DNA from: Candidatus Gastranaerophilales bacterium
GTDB taxonomy: Bacteria; Cyanobacteriota; Vampirovibrionia; Gastranaerophilales; Gastranaerophilaceae
Assembly: GCA_947628355.1 (NCBI GenBank)
Contig: CANQZO010000022.1
Location: forward strand, 1-13,630
Length of the DNA stretch: 13,630 nucleotides
Reading direction: 5' to 3'
In this document: positions 1 to 7,170 of the stretch, piece after piece
Layout of the letters: each line of letters starts with the position of its first letter
Numbering within the stretch: the stretch's first letter is position 1
The notes under the pieces: generated by a model
Seen by the model: only the letters and a program-made list of their open reading frames with translations
Told to the model about the DNA's origin: nothing
Database searches by the model: none
Position numbers and translations under genes: made by a program

Positions 1-299
1 CCTGCAAGCACGGGAACTTTGTTTCTTTTTAATATGTCATTTATAACCTCATCGGCTCTATCTGAAAAATCAGCTGCGGTAAAAGGCTCTGTAATGCTTG
101 CTATATTAATTAAATGATGTTTTATTCCGTCTTGTTCGCGCAATGCAGGCTTTGCACTGCCGATATTAAGCTCTTTATATATCTGTCTTGAATCAACGGA
201 TATTATTTCTCCGTTTATTTCTTTTGCAACTGCAACAGCCAGTTTACTCTTACCCGACGCGCTCGGCCCCGTTATTGCTATCAGTTTTTGTTTTTTCAT
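1..299 (-). CDS. miaA: tRNA dimethylallyltransferase MiaA, N-terminal third (gene runs off the left edge)
   Basis: MiaA transfers a dimethylallyl group to N6 of A37 in tRNAs that read codons starting with U, in the cytoplasm. The reverse-complement reading gives 99 intact codons starting MKKQKLIAITGPSASGKSK. Seen: the P-loop GPSASGKS at residues 11-18, the DSRQIY motif carrying the family's catalytic Asp at about residue 38, the GSAKP motif just after it, and an HHLI motif near residue 65. MiaA is usually about 300 residues, so roughly a third is visible and nothing is broken within it. The start is fixed by the family's usual distance to the P-loop. No Shine-Dalgarno precedes it, and the start lies inside the 3' end of the upstream membrane-protein gene, so translational coupling is likely. 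Confidence 0.95.
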   Translation of the reverse strand, partial: MKKQKLIAITGPSASGKSKLAVAVAKEINGEIISVDSRQIYKELNIGSAKPALREQDGIKHHLINIASITEPFTAADFSDRADEVINDILKRNKVPVLA

Positions 300-1104
300 T
301 GTAATAACAGAATATCAAAAGTACGTAATAATTCAAATACATTGTCAATAATATTATTAAGATTACAAACCCTAAAGTCCCCGTACCTAAAAACAATGAT
401 ATAAAATTAATTAAAACATACAATACAAATAAAACCAGCATCATTAAAATACAATCGTATAAGTTCAATATAAATGTTTTTACGGTTTTAAAAAGAGCCG
501 AAAAGATGTTACATTCACAAAAAGACAAAACCGCAAAATACAAAACCCCGATAAAATCCAATATCATAACGGAAAACATCATCGAGAAAAACCATTTTAA
601 GAAAACAAGTTTTTCAAAATCGGAAATTGAATTTACAACATTTAAAATACTGTCTTTATCACTTGCAGAGTAGAGATTGGATATTTTTTCAAAAAATTGA
701 GGATAGCCAAAATATTTCATGCAAAAATAATAAACTACGTACATAAATACCGCAAATATAATAAAATAAAGCAATCCGCCAAATAGAGTTTTAATAAAGT
801 TTTTCCCTACTCCGTCAAAAAACATTTTAAAATTTTTAATCGTCTTTGCCGCAATATCTTCCGGAGCATCATCTTCATTGAAATCTTCCACAGCAAGTTT
901 ATTTATATAAAACCAACCCGAAGCAAATGCAAATGCAAGCAATACTGTTCCGGTTATAATTATTATCTTTGGCAAAAAATATATATTTTTATTAACAATT
1001 AATGCCAATAATGTTATTGCAAGCAAAATATACAACATTAACGGCTGTATAAAAAGCATATTATTTTTTAATATTTTAAAAGAATTTATAATAATCGGTT
1101 GCAT
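250..1104 (-). CDS. Unrecognised six-helix integral membrane protein
   Basis: The function is not recognised. The 284-residue product has about six hydrophobic segments, roughly at residues 16-37, 46-67, 105-128, 170-195, 213-238 and 242-266. An acidic loop at 73-83 and a polar region at about 132-165 separate them. There is no signal peptide with a cleavage site and no obvious catalytic motif. The overall look, with a short N-terminal amphipathic stretch and then helices, resembles small multi-pass families of unknown function, but no family can be assigned by eye. The last 16 codons overlap miaA in another frame, so the two genes are probably one transcript. The ATG has no Shine-Dalgarno; a perfect TATAAT ends seven bases before it, which suggests a leaderless mRNA. 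Confidence 0.8.
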   Translation of the reverse strand: MQPIIINSFKILKNNMLFIQPLMLYILLAITLLALIVNKNIYFLPKIIIITGTVLLAFAFASGWFYINKLAVEDFNEDDAPEDIAAKTIKNFKMFFDGVGKNFIKTLFGGLLYFIIFAVFMYVVYYFCMKYFGYPQFFEKISNLYSASDKDSILNVVNSISDFEKLVFLKWFFSMMFSVMILDFIGVLYFAVLSFCECNIFSALFKTVKTFILNLYDCILMMLVLFVLYVLINFISLFLGTGTLGFVILIILLTMYLNYYVLLIFCYYNEKTKTDSNNGAERVG

Positions 1105-1110
1105 TTAATC

Positions 1111-1116
1111 ATTATA
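1111..1116 (-). promoter_or_regulatory. -10 box placed for a leaderless transcript of the membrane-protein/miaA unit
   Basis: On the minus strand a perfect TATAAT is followed by exactly six bases (GATTAA) and then the ATG at 1104. A start about seven bases below the -10 box would fall on the A of the start codon. The -35 region is poor (TGTAAA with 16-bp spacing). This is a prediction from consensus only. Confidence 0.45.
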
Positions 1117-1132
1117 ACACTGCTTTAAAAAT

Positions 1133-1162
1133 TTTACATTAGTAAAAAAAAAGTAATATTAT
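1133..1162 (+). promoter_or_regulatory. Candidate promoter for the glycosyltransferase-yidC-queA operon
   Basis: TTTACA (1133-1138), an 18-bp spacer and TATTAT (1157-1162) each match the sigma-70 consensus at five of six bases. The predicted start near 1169 leaves a leader of about 55 nt before the ATG at 1224. It is the best-scoring pair by eye in the 119-bp divergent gap. The gap is very AT-rich, so chance matches are easy. Confidence 0.4.
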
Positions 1163-1223
1163 ATAAAAAGAGTGCGTGTTTTTGATAAAATATTAAAAGT
1201 GAGAGAAGATACGGGATAATTTA

Positions 1224-2585
1224 ATGAAAGAAAGACTGACATTATTAGCAATAATAACTTCTTTACTGATATTATTGTATTTCTTTCAAAATCACATGAA
1301 TACGCCTTGTGCATTTATGACGATATTAATTTTTATGTCAATATATACGGCATACATGCAAATAGCATTTAAACACAAAACAAGACTGCAGAAGAAAAAT
1401 CCCGTAGAAAAAAATTACAAATATACTCCTTATGTAAGTATATTTATCCCTGCACATAATGAAGCCAATGTAATAGAAGAAACAGTAAAGAACATAGCTC
1501 AAATAGAATATCCGCATTACGAAATAATAGTAATAGATGACAGAAGCACGGATAAAACAGCACAAATACTTGAGAATATAAAAGATAAATATGAAAATTT
1601 TAAGTATTTTTCAAGAACAAAAGAAGCAATGGCAGGAAAGTCGGCGGTATTAAACGACGCATTAAAAATAGCGCGCGGAGAAGCAATCTTGGTATTTGAT
1701 GCCGACGCAAGAGTAAAGCCCGATTTTTTAAGAGAATTAATACCAGCCCTTGAGCCTCAGCAGGTAGGTGCCGTACAGGCAAGGAAAGTAATAATAAACC
1801 GAAATCAGAACTTTTTAACAAGATGTCAAGACAATGAAATGGCAGTGGATACTCACTTTCAGGTAGGACGTGACAGCGTAAAAGGTGCAGTCGAACTAAG
1901 AGGCAACGGAGAGCTTATAAAACGCTGTGCGCTTGAAGATGTAGGAGGCTGGAACATATGCACAATAACCGATGACCTTGATTTATCCACAAGAATGCAG
2001 ATAAAGGGCTGGGACGTGAGATTTTGTGCAGATGTTTGCGTTTATGAAGAAGGTGTTCCGACTTACTTTGCACTTATAAAACAAAGAAGACGCTGGATTG
2101 AAGGAAGCATAAGGAGATACCTTGAACATTTCAGCGATGTATTAAATTCTAAAGACATGTCATTACGTGTAAGCCTTGATATGACGGCATATATCACAGA
2201 ATTCATACTGCCTGTATGGATGGTTTCGGAAATTATAATCCAATCATACAGATTTATAAAAGATGACAGCAACTGGATTTTATCATCAATGGCTCTATCG
2301 GTTTTAATGTGCGGATTTTTCATTGTTGCATTATTTTACAGTCTCAGAAAATACGTAAAATTAAAACCGTTTGAAAATCTTAAACAATCCATAGAAACAT
2401 CTTTATACATGATAATTTTATGGTTTCCGCTTGCGGTATTTATAATTTTTAAAATAATATTTATGAAAAATAATATGGATTGGGGTAAAACCGAACATGG
2501 TGCAAAAAACGGCGAAATAAAAATCACCCCGATTCCAGACGAACAAAAACAAAAGGAAAAAGACGAAACATTAATAAAAATATAA
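1224..2585 (+). CDS. Membrane glycosyltransferase, family 2 (BcsA/PgaC-like)
   Basis: Likely a processive inner-membrane glycosyltransferase building a surface or extracellular polysaccharide from a nucleotide sugar. In the 453 residues: two N-terminal helices (about 4-21 and 28-48), then a cytoplasmic GT-A domain with PAHNE (76-80), DDRSTD (105-110), the DAD metal-binding motif (159-161), TDDLDLS (249-255) and QRRRW (287-291). The last two correspond to the TED and Q/RxxRW motifs of processive enzymes. Three further helices follow, near 322-342, 351-373 and 392-414, and then a charged tail. This helix-GT-helix layout resembles PgaC/IcaA and BcsA, but there is no PilZ domain, and no partner genes for either polymer are nearby, so the product is unknown. 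First gene of a four-gene run; no clear Shine-Dalgarno before the ATG. Confidence 0.88.
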   Translation: MKERLTLLAIITSLLILLYFFQNHMNTPCAFMTILIFMSIYTAYMQIAFKHKTRLQKKNPVEKNYKYTPYVSIFIPAHNEANVIEETVKNIAQIEYPHYEIIVIDDRSTDKTAQILENIKDKYENFKYFSRTKEAMAGKSAVLNDALKIARGEAILVFDADARVKPDFLRELIPALEPQQVGAVQARKVIINRNQNFLTRCQDNEMAVDTHFQVGRDSVKGAVELRGNGELIKRCALEDVGGWNICTITDDLDLSTRMQIKGWDVRFCADVCVYEEGVPTYFALIKQRRRWIEGSIRRYLEHFSDVLNSKDMSLRVSLDMTAYITEFILPVWMVSEIIIQSYRFIKDDSNWILSSMALSVLMCGFFIVALFYSLRKYVKLKPFENLKQSIETSLYMIILWFPLAVFIIFKIIFMKNNMDWGKTEHGAKNGEIKITPIPDEQKQKEKDETLIKI

Positions 2586-2603
2586 GAAGGGAGAAATAAA
2601 AAA

Positions 2604-3629
2604 GTGGACTTTACGGCATTAACGGTTGAACTGTTAAAAGGATTAAATAATCTGACAGGCAGCTACGGGCTTGCAATTATAGCATTAACAATCATAGTAA
2701 GGGTTTGTTTGTGGCCATTAGGTCTGTCCCAGCAGCGCAGTATGCGTGCAATGCAAGTATTGCAGCCAAAAATGAAGCTCATACAGGAACGATACAAAAG
2801 CGATCCGCAGATGATGCAGAGAAAAATGATGGAGTTTTATAAAGAAAATAAATTCAATCCGATGGCGGGATGTCTGCCTTTACTTATACAAATGCCCATA
2901 TTCATTCTTCTTTATGCCGCATTAATAAGCCCGCAATTTATTCAGGAAGCGGGGAATTCTCATTTCTTATTTATAAACAGACTCGACACCACCTTAAGAG
3001 GCAGTGCAGGAAGCTCTTATGACGGAGTATTCAGCGTGACTCCCGGCGACAGATTTGTAATTTACAAAAAAGTTAAAATTCAAAAGGGTGATGAAATTCT
3101 TGATAATGTTAAAATTTCTTCGAAAAATGCAGTAAAAGTTCAAGGCGATATTGTTCCCGGGAAAAATATAGATTTAAAAATAAGTTTGGATGATATTGAT
3201 TTAAACTTCTCTGAATTAACGCAAGTAAGCTCTGCTGAAGTTGAAGTTCAGAATATCAAAACCAGAGAAGTTGAAAATGTCAAATTTGAAAAAATGGGTG
3301 ACAGCATTCTGGCGGCTTCTATGCCCACAAATACGCCTCAAAGTCAGTTCCATTATGATGTTTTAATATTGATTGTACTGTTTGCATTGTCCATGTTTGC
3401 AACACAAAAAATTATGATGGCAGCAAATCAAACAGCTTCTCAAGATCCAATGCAGGCTCAAATGCAAAAGATGATGGGGACAATGATGCCGATTATGATT
3501 ATATTTATGTTCGTCATTGCGCCAATTCCTGCAGGGGTTCTGTTATACCTTGTTGTAAGCAATATTTTCCAAATTATTCAAACAATACTTATAAATAAAC
3601 AATTAGAAGCAGAAGAAAACAAAAAATAA
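2604..3629 (+). CDS. yidC: Membrane protein insertase YidC (Oxa1/Alb3 family) with a large inserted loop
   Basis: YidC inserts and folds inner-membrane proteins, alone or with SecYEG. The 341-residue product starts directly with the first conserved core helix (about 20-40), which carries the conserved groove arginine (R33). A charged cytoplasmic hairpin follows (41-85) and then the signature NPMAGCLPLLIQMPIF (85-100). Later helices lie at about 251-272, 290-309 and 310-330. The proteobacterial P1 domain is absent, so the core is of Gram-positive/cyanobacterial type. Unusually, about 100 polar, probably beta-rich residues (138-235) sit between the NPxxGCLP helix and the next one. The start is GTG: an in-frame stop lies 21 bases upstream and AAGGGAG (2587-2593) precedes it by 10 bases. 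No lipobox signal is seen. It lies 18 nt after the glycosyltransferase and abuts queA. Confidence 0.93.
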   Translation: MDFTALTVELLKGLNNLTGSYGLAIIALTIIVRVCLWPLGLSQQRSMRAMQVLQPKMKLIQERYKSDPQMMQRKMMEFYKENKFNPMAGCLPLLIQMPIFILLYAALISPQFIQEAGNSHFLFINRLDTTLRGSAGSSYDGVFSVTPGDRFVIYKKVKIQKGDEILDNVKISSKNAVKVQGDIVPGKNIDLKISLDDIDLNFSELTQVSSAEVEVQNIKTREVENVKFEKMGDSILAASMPTNTPQSQFHYDVLILIVLFALSMFATQKIMMAANQTASQDPMQAQMQKMMGTMMPIMIIFMFVIAPIPAGVLLYLVVSNIFQIIQTILINKQLEAEENKK

Positions 3630-4667
3630 ATGAAACTTGAAGATTTCAATTATGAATTAAATGAAGAATTAATTGCACAATTTCCCGCTCAAAAGCGGGA
3701 AATGTCAAAAATGATGGTATTGAACAGAAAAGACCAATCCGTAATTCATAAACATTTTTATGATATAGTTGATTTTCTTGATGAAAATGATTTTCTTGTG
3801 CTGAATAACACAAGGGTAATTCCTGCAAGGTTATATGCAAAAAAGGATACGGGCGCAGTTATTGAGGTTTTTCTCGTAAGAGAAATAGAAAAAGACATCT
3901 GGATATCTTTAATTAAGCCGTCTAAGCGGGTTAAAGAGGGAACAATACTAAAAGTAAGCGATGAATTAACAGTTGAAGTATTAAAAAAAGATGATGACAA
4001 ATGGCATATTAGGTTAATATACAACGGAAACATATTCGAGATACTTGATAGAGCGGGTAATATCCCTCTGCCGCCATATATAGAACGAAAATTAACAAAT
4101 GAAGAATATAAATCACTTGATTTTGAACGATATCAAACCGTGTATGCTCAAAAATCGGGCGCGGTAGCAGCCCCGACTGCAGGCTTGCATTTTACTTACG
4201 ATATTTTAAATAAACTTGAGCAAAAAGGGGTCAAGCATTGTTTCATAACCTTAAATGTCGGACTGGGAACTTTCAAACCCGTTAAATGCGAAAATATTTT
4301 AGAGCATAAAATGGACTCTGAAGCCTTTGAAATATCAGATGAAAGTGCTCAGCTTATCAACAGTGCAAAAGGGCAGGGCAAAAATATTACGGCAGTAGGA
4401 ACAACTTCTGTCAGAACTCTTGAAACGGTTATGAACAAATACGGAAAAATTATTCCCGTAAAAGACAGCAGTGAGCTTTTTATATACCCATCTTATGAAT
4501 TTAAAATTGTAGATAAGTTAATAACAAATTTTCACCTGCCAAAATCGACACTTTTAATGCTTGTCAGTGCATTTGCGGGAAAAGAATATATATTTAAGGC
4601 TTATAAAGAAGCAATTGAAAATAATTACAGATTTTACAGCTACGGCGACTGTATGCTAATAAGGTAG
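3630..4667 (+). CDS. queA: S-adenosylmethionine:tRNA ribosyltransferase-isomerase QueA
   Basis: QueA transfers and isomerises the ribosyl part of SAM onto preQ1 at tRNA position 34, giving epoxyqueuosine, the penultimate step of queuosine synthesis. The 345-residue product is full length. Family signatures in order: ELIAQFPAQKREMSKMMVL (about 13-31), NNTRVIPARL (59-68), a GNIPLPPYIER block (about 142-152), RYQTVYA and GAVAAPTAGLHFT (about 167-189), NVGLGTFKPV (about 209-218), VGTTSVRTLE, and a C-terminal ITNFHLPKSTLLMLVSAFAG followed by YRFYSYGDCMLI. The usual LHVGLGTF reads LNVGLGTF here. The ATG follows the yidC stop with no gap and a weak purine-rich Shine-Dalgarno inside yidC, implying coupled translation. 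No other queuosine gene is in the window. Confidence 0.97.
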   Translation: MKLEDFNYELNEELIAQFPAQKREMSKMMVLNRKDQSVIHKHFYDIVDFLDENDFLVLNNTRVIPARLYAKKDTGAVIEVFLVREIEKDIWISLIKPSKRVKEGTILKVSDELTVEVLKKDDDKWHIRLIYNGNIFEILDRAGNIPLPPYIERKLTNEEYKSLDFERYQTVYAQKSGAVAAPTAGLHFTYDILNKLEQKGVKHCFITLNVGLGTFKPVKCENILEHKMDSEAFEISDESAQLINSAKGQGKNITAVGTTSVRTLETVMNKYGKIIPVKDSSELFIYPSYEFKIVDKLITNFHLPKSTLLMLVSAFAGKEYIFKAYKEAIENNYRFYSYGDCMLIR

Positions 4668-4671
4668 TTTT

Positions 4672-6720
4672 ATGTTTATTTTATCAATTATTTTAATAAT
4701 TTTATCTTCATACTTTATTACAAGCGCAATAACGGCGGGAGAAAATAAGAAAACAACGAATTTTATTTATTTTCTTCTGATAAATTTTGCTCAAATTGTT
4801 TTAATATCTGAATTATTGTCTTTATTTGGTCAAATAAAAGAAACTCCTTTTTTAATAATAAATTTTATAGTCTTTATCTTATCAGCAGCGATATGTGCCA
4901 TAAAAAAATGTTTTAAAAATCCTTTCAGCAATGATTTTAAGGAATTTAAAAAAATAAGAAACGCAATTAAACGCGATAAAATGCTGAAATTTTTATCTTT
5001 TTGCTTTATTGTATTTTTAATATCGCAGTTTGCCGTAATAATATTATTCCCCGTCAGTCACGGAGATGCTTTAGCATACTATCTGCCCAGAGTCACCTCT
5101 TGGATTTATCAGGGAAGCATAAATCACTTTTATACCTCCGACAGCCGTGAGCTTATCATGCCCGTAAATATGGATTTACTTTATACCTATGTTTTAATGT
5201 TTTGTAAAAACGAAGCAGGGATTGGGATTTTTTCATACATATCATATGTAGGAGCAATATATGCATTATACAATCTGCTTGCCGAAATAGGATTTTGCAT
5301 AAGAAAAAGATTATGGACAATATTTGTATTTTCCTCTTTTGCCCTTATAGGAGTAATGATATATTCACCTCTTGCCGATTTATGTGCAGGCAGTTTACTG
5401 TTAGCTTGTATATATTTATATTTAACATCGGTAAAATACAAAACAAAAACGGCATTATACTTTTCAGCTCTGGCTTGCGCGCTTGCCATAGGAACCAAAA
5501 CAACAGCAATAATTGCCCTGCCCTCCGTAATAATAATTTTAATTGTTATAACCAATTTATACGGAGAAAAACAATATAATGCTCTTAAAGGATTTTTCGG
5601 GCTTTTTATTTTAAACTTTATAATATTTTCAAGCTATAACTACATTTTGAATTTTATTGAGTTTCAAAATCCGATATCCTGCCCCGAACAATTTTTATTA
5701 AATAAATTCAGAGGCGGAATAAAAGGTTATTTGTGCTGTTTAATAAAATATATATTTGCGGTTTTTGACTTTTCGGGAATAGAAAATATAGATTTTTACA
5801 ATAACATTATAACAAACCTGCAATCACGGGCATTAAGTCTGATAAACGAAACACCAAGCAGTTACATGTCTGCATTTTTTAAAGATAATTTTGAATTTAA
5901 TTCCTTAATGACAGCAACAACATCAGGACTTGGGGCTATGGGTTTATTGGCATTTTTGCCGTCATTGATATACTCATTATTTAAAAGAAAATCAAAAAAA
6001 TATATTTTTCTTTTTACTTTATCTCTTGCCTTTATTTTTAACATACTTTTATTTTCGCGAGTAATGGTATATACAAAATTTAACCTGCGATATCTTATAA
6101 CATTTGTTGTCATTGCCTCACCGATTTTAGCTTTATCATATATAAAATCAAATAAAAATATATACAAATGGATTATGTGTTATTTTATGACAATATATTT
6201 ATTCGTATTATCACTCACAAAACCTGCTGCTTTTATAATTTCATATTCAAATTTCAAAATAAAAAATCCCGCAAGCGAACACCCTTATGAAGATTTCTTA
6301 AACATTTACCGTGACGAAAGATTTATATATAACTATTTTATGAAAACAAAAAAAGATAATCACTCCGATATTAAAATAGCAGTTATTTCTCAACATTCGG
6401 GCAATTCTGTATATGATATTGAAAAACTTAAATTAAAAGGATTTATCCTGGATAAATATCCGATTGATGATATCAGGAAATATAATCTTGAAAATTATGA
6501 CTTTATAATCACATCTGACTACATATCAGCAACAACAAATATTAAAAACTTTAATAATCCGGAATGTTTGTATTTAGACTATGAAAAGAATATAAATATA
6601 AACAATAAAAGCGCTAAAGCAGACTGTTTAATTCCGTTCGATTGGCTTTATTCGCAAGGATTTACACCAATTAAAGATATTAATTTAACGGAATATAAAG
6701 TTTTAAAAAAAACAAATTAA
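4672..6720 (+). CDS. GT-C type integral membrane glycosyltransferase (GT39/ArnT-like)
   Basis: Probably transfers a sugar from a polyprenyl-phosphate carrier to a glycan, lipid or protein on the outer face of the inner membrane. The 682-residue product has about a dozen hydrophobic helices between residues 1 and 525. The first large extracytoplasmic loop holds HGDALAYYLPRV (130-141) followed by W144, with the acidic residue D132 where GT-C enzymes keep the catalytic Asp; the YYLPR stretch resembles the YHLPR motif of the GT39-like group. A NLRYL motif (471-475) precedes a late helix. Residues about 540-682 are polar and probably form a periplasmic domain. AAGG (4661-4664) inside the end of queA is the Shine-Dalgarno; the gap is 4 nt. 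The stop shares the palindrome TTAA with the stop of the convergent small gene. Donor and acceptor are unknown. Confidence 0.8.
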   Translation: MFILSIILIILSSYFITSAITAGENKKTTNFIYFLLINFAQIVLISELLSLFGQIKETPFLIINFIVFILSAAICAIKKCFKNPFSNDFKEFKKIRNAIKRDKMLKFLSFCFIVFLISQFAVIILFPVSHGDALAYYLPRVTSWIYQGSINHFYTSDSRELIMPVNMDLLYTYVLMFCKNEAGIGIFSYISYVGAIYALYNLLAEIGFCIRKRLWTIFVFSSFALIGVMIYSPLADLCAGSLLLACIYLYLTSVKYKTKTALYFSALACALAIGTKTTAIIALPSVIIILIVITNLYGEKQYNALKGFFGLFILNFIIFSSYNYILNFIEFQNPISCPEQFLLNKFRGGIKGYLCCLIKYIFAVFDFSGIENIDFYNNIITNLQSRALSLINETPSSYMSAFFKDNFEFNSLMTATTSGLGAMGLLAFLPSLIYSLFKRKSKKYIFLFTLSLAFIFNILLFSRVMVYTKFNLRYLITFVVIASPILALSYIKSNKNIYKWIMCYFMTIYLFVLSLTKPAAFIISYSNFKIKNPASEHPYEDFLNIYRDERFIYNYFMKTKKDNHSDIKIAVISQHSGNSVYDIEKLKLKGFILDKYPIDDIRKYNLENYDFIITSDYISATTNIKNFNNPECLYLDYEKNININNKSAKADCLIPFDWLYSQGFTPIKDINLTEYKVLKKTN

Positions 6721-6980
6721 GCAATTCTGTTAAAATTAATGCCTGCTCTGTTTAAATTATCCTCAAATAAAGGTGCAGTACAGGAATTAATATTAACAAA
6801 AACCCCGTCTTGAGTTTTAGTCATAAAATTAGGTTCGTTAGGATTATTAAGATTTATGCCGAACCTGCCTGCCATATAGCCTATACTCATATAATCATCT
6901 GCATTAAGCATTGTGTTATCTCGTTTGGGAATATTTGTTCTTATTAAATATTGATTTCTTAAAGGTAAATTATTAATCAT
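6717..6980 (-). CDS. Small orphan protein, 87 residues, unknown function
   Basis: Not recognised. The product is soluble-looking, rich in Asn (15 of 87), with no signal peptide, transmembrane helix or known motif; it has one Cys (C68). The C-terminal stretch APLFEDNLNRAGINFNRIA looks like a short amphipathic helix. The start at 6980 is preferred because AGGAGG stands four bases before it and a candidate promoter lies just upstream. A longer in-frame reading to 7094 would put the extra codons across these signals and would begin with Tyr/Phe-rich sequence typical of untranslated AT-rich DNA. The strong Shine-Dalgarno and codon pattern argue for a real gene. It is convergent with the GT-C gene, the two stop codons overlapping, and divergent from the HD-GYP-like gene. 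Confidence 0.65.
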   Translation of the reverse strand: MINNLPLRNQYLIRTNIPKRDNTMLNADDYMSIGYMAGRFGINLNNPNEPNFMTKTQDGVFVNINSCTAPLFEDNLNRAGINFNRIA

Positions 6981-6984
6981 AAAG

Positions 6985-6990
6985 CCTCCT
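6985..6990 (-). promoter_or_regulatory. Shine-Dalgarno that fixes the start of the 87-residue gene
   Basis: AGGAGG on the minus strand, four bases before the ATG at 6980. It is a full match to the anti-Shine-Dalgarno core and selects this start over the upstream in-frame one at 7094. Confidence 0.75.
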
Positions 6991-7011
6991 AAAAATTTAT
7001 AACATAAAAAT

Positions 7012-7039
7012 ATCATACATAAATATGAAATTTTGTAAA
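7012..7039 (-). promoter_or_regulatory. Candidate promoter for the 87-residue gene
   Basis: On the minus strand TTTACA (7039-7034), a 16-bp spacer and TATGAT (7017-7012) each match consensus at five of six positions. A start near 7005 gives a leader of about 25 nt that includes the AGGAGG. Confidence 0.4.
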
Positions 7040-7083
7040 AATAACTAAAGTTTAAGTTATAATATGCCGATAGAGGTAGTATA

Positions 7084-7117
7084 TGATTTTGCATAAAATC
7101 AGAATATAAAATATAAT
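7084..7117 (+). promoter_or_regulatory. Candidate promoter with inverted repeat for the HD-GYP-like gene
   Basis: TATAAT at 7112-7117 has TTGCAT (7089-7094) 17 bp upstream as a partial -35 box; the predicted start is near 7124, giving a leader of about 47 nt. The -35 box overlaps an inverted repeat, TGATTTT (7084-7090) and AAAATCA (7095-7101) around a 4-base centre, which could be an operator. Another TATAAT at 7058-7063 has only a poor -35 (TTGTAA, 19-bp spacing) and is an alternative. Confidence 0.4.
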
Positions 7118-7133
7118 GGTAGTATAGTTTTTT

Positions 7134-7146
7134 AAATTCGGAATTT
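7134..7146. repeat. Short inverted repeat in the leader of the HD-GYP-like gene
   Basis: AAATTC, one base, GAATTT: a perfect 6-bp dyad between the predicted transcription start and the Shine-Dalgarno (AAGGA, 7160-7164). It overlaps a second small dyad, TTCG (7137-7140) with CGAA (7149-7152). This may be a regulator site or chance in AT-rich DNA. Confidence 0.25.
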
Positions 7147-7170
7147 TTCGAACACGGATAAGGATAATAA

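Noticed and set aside
5187..5555. 122-residue antisense reading frame inside the GT-C gene
   Set aside because: It lies wholly within a well-supported coding region on the other strand and has no start signals or family motifs.
7058..7063. Perfect TATAAT as the main promoter of the HD-GYP-like gene
   Set aside because: Its best -35 is TTGTAA at 19-bp spacing; the box at 7112-7117 is closer to the gene and better spaced, so this one is kept only as an alternative.
6717..7094. Longer 125-residue version of the small minus-strand gene
   Set aside because: The extra N-terminal codons cover the candidate promoter and the AGGAGG that precedes the internal ATG; the shorter form has every expected start signal.
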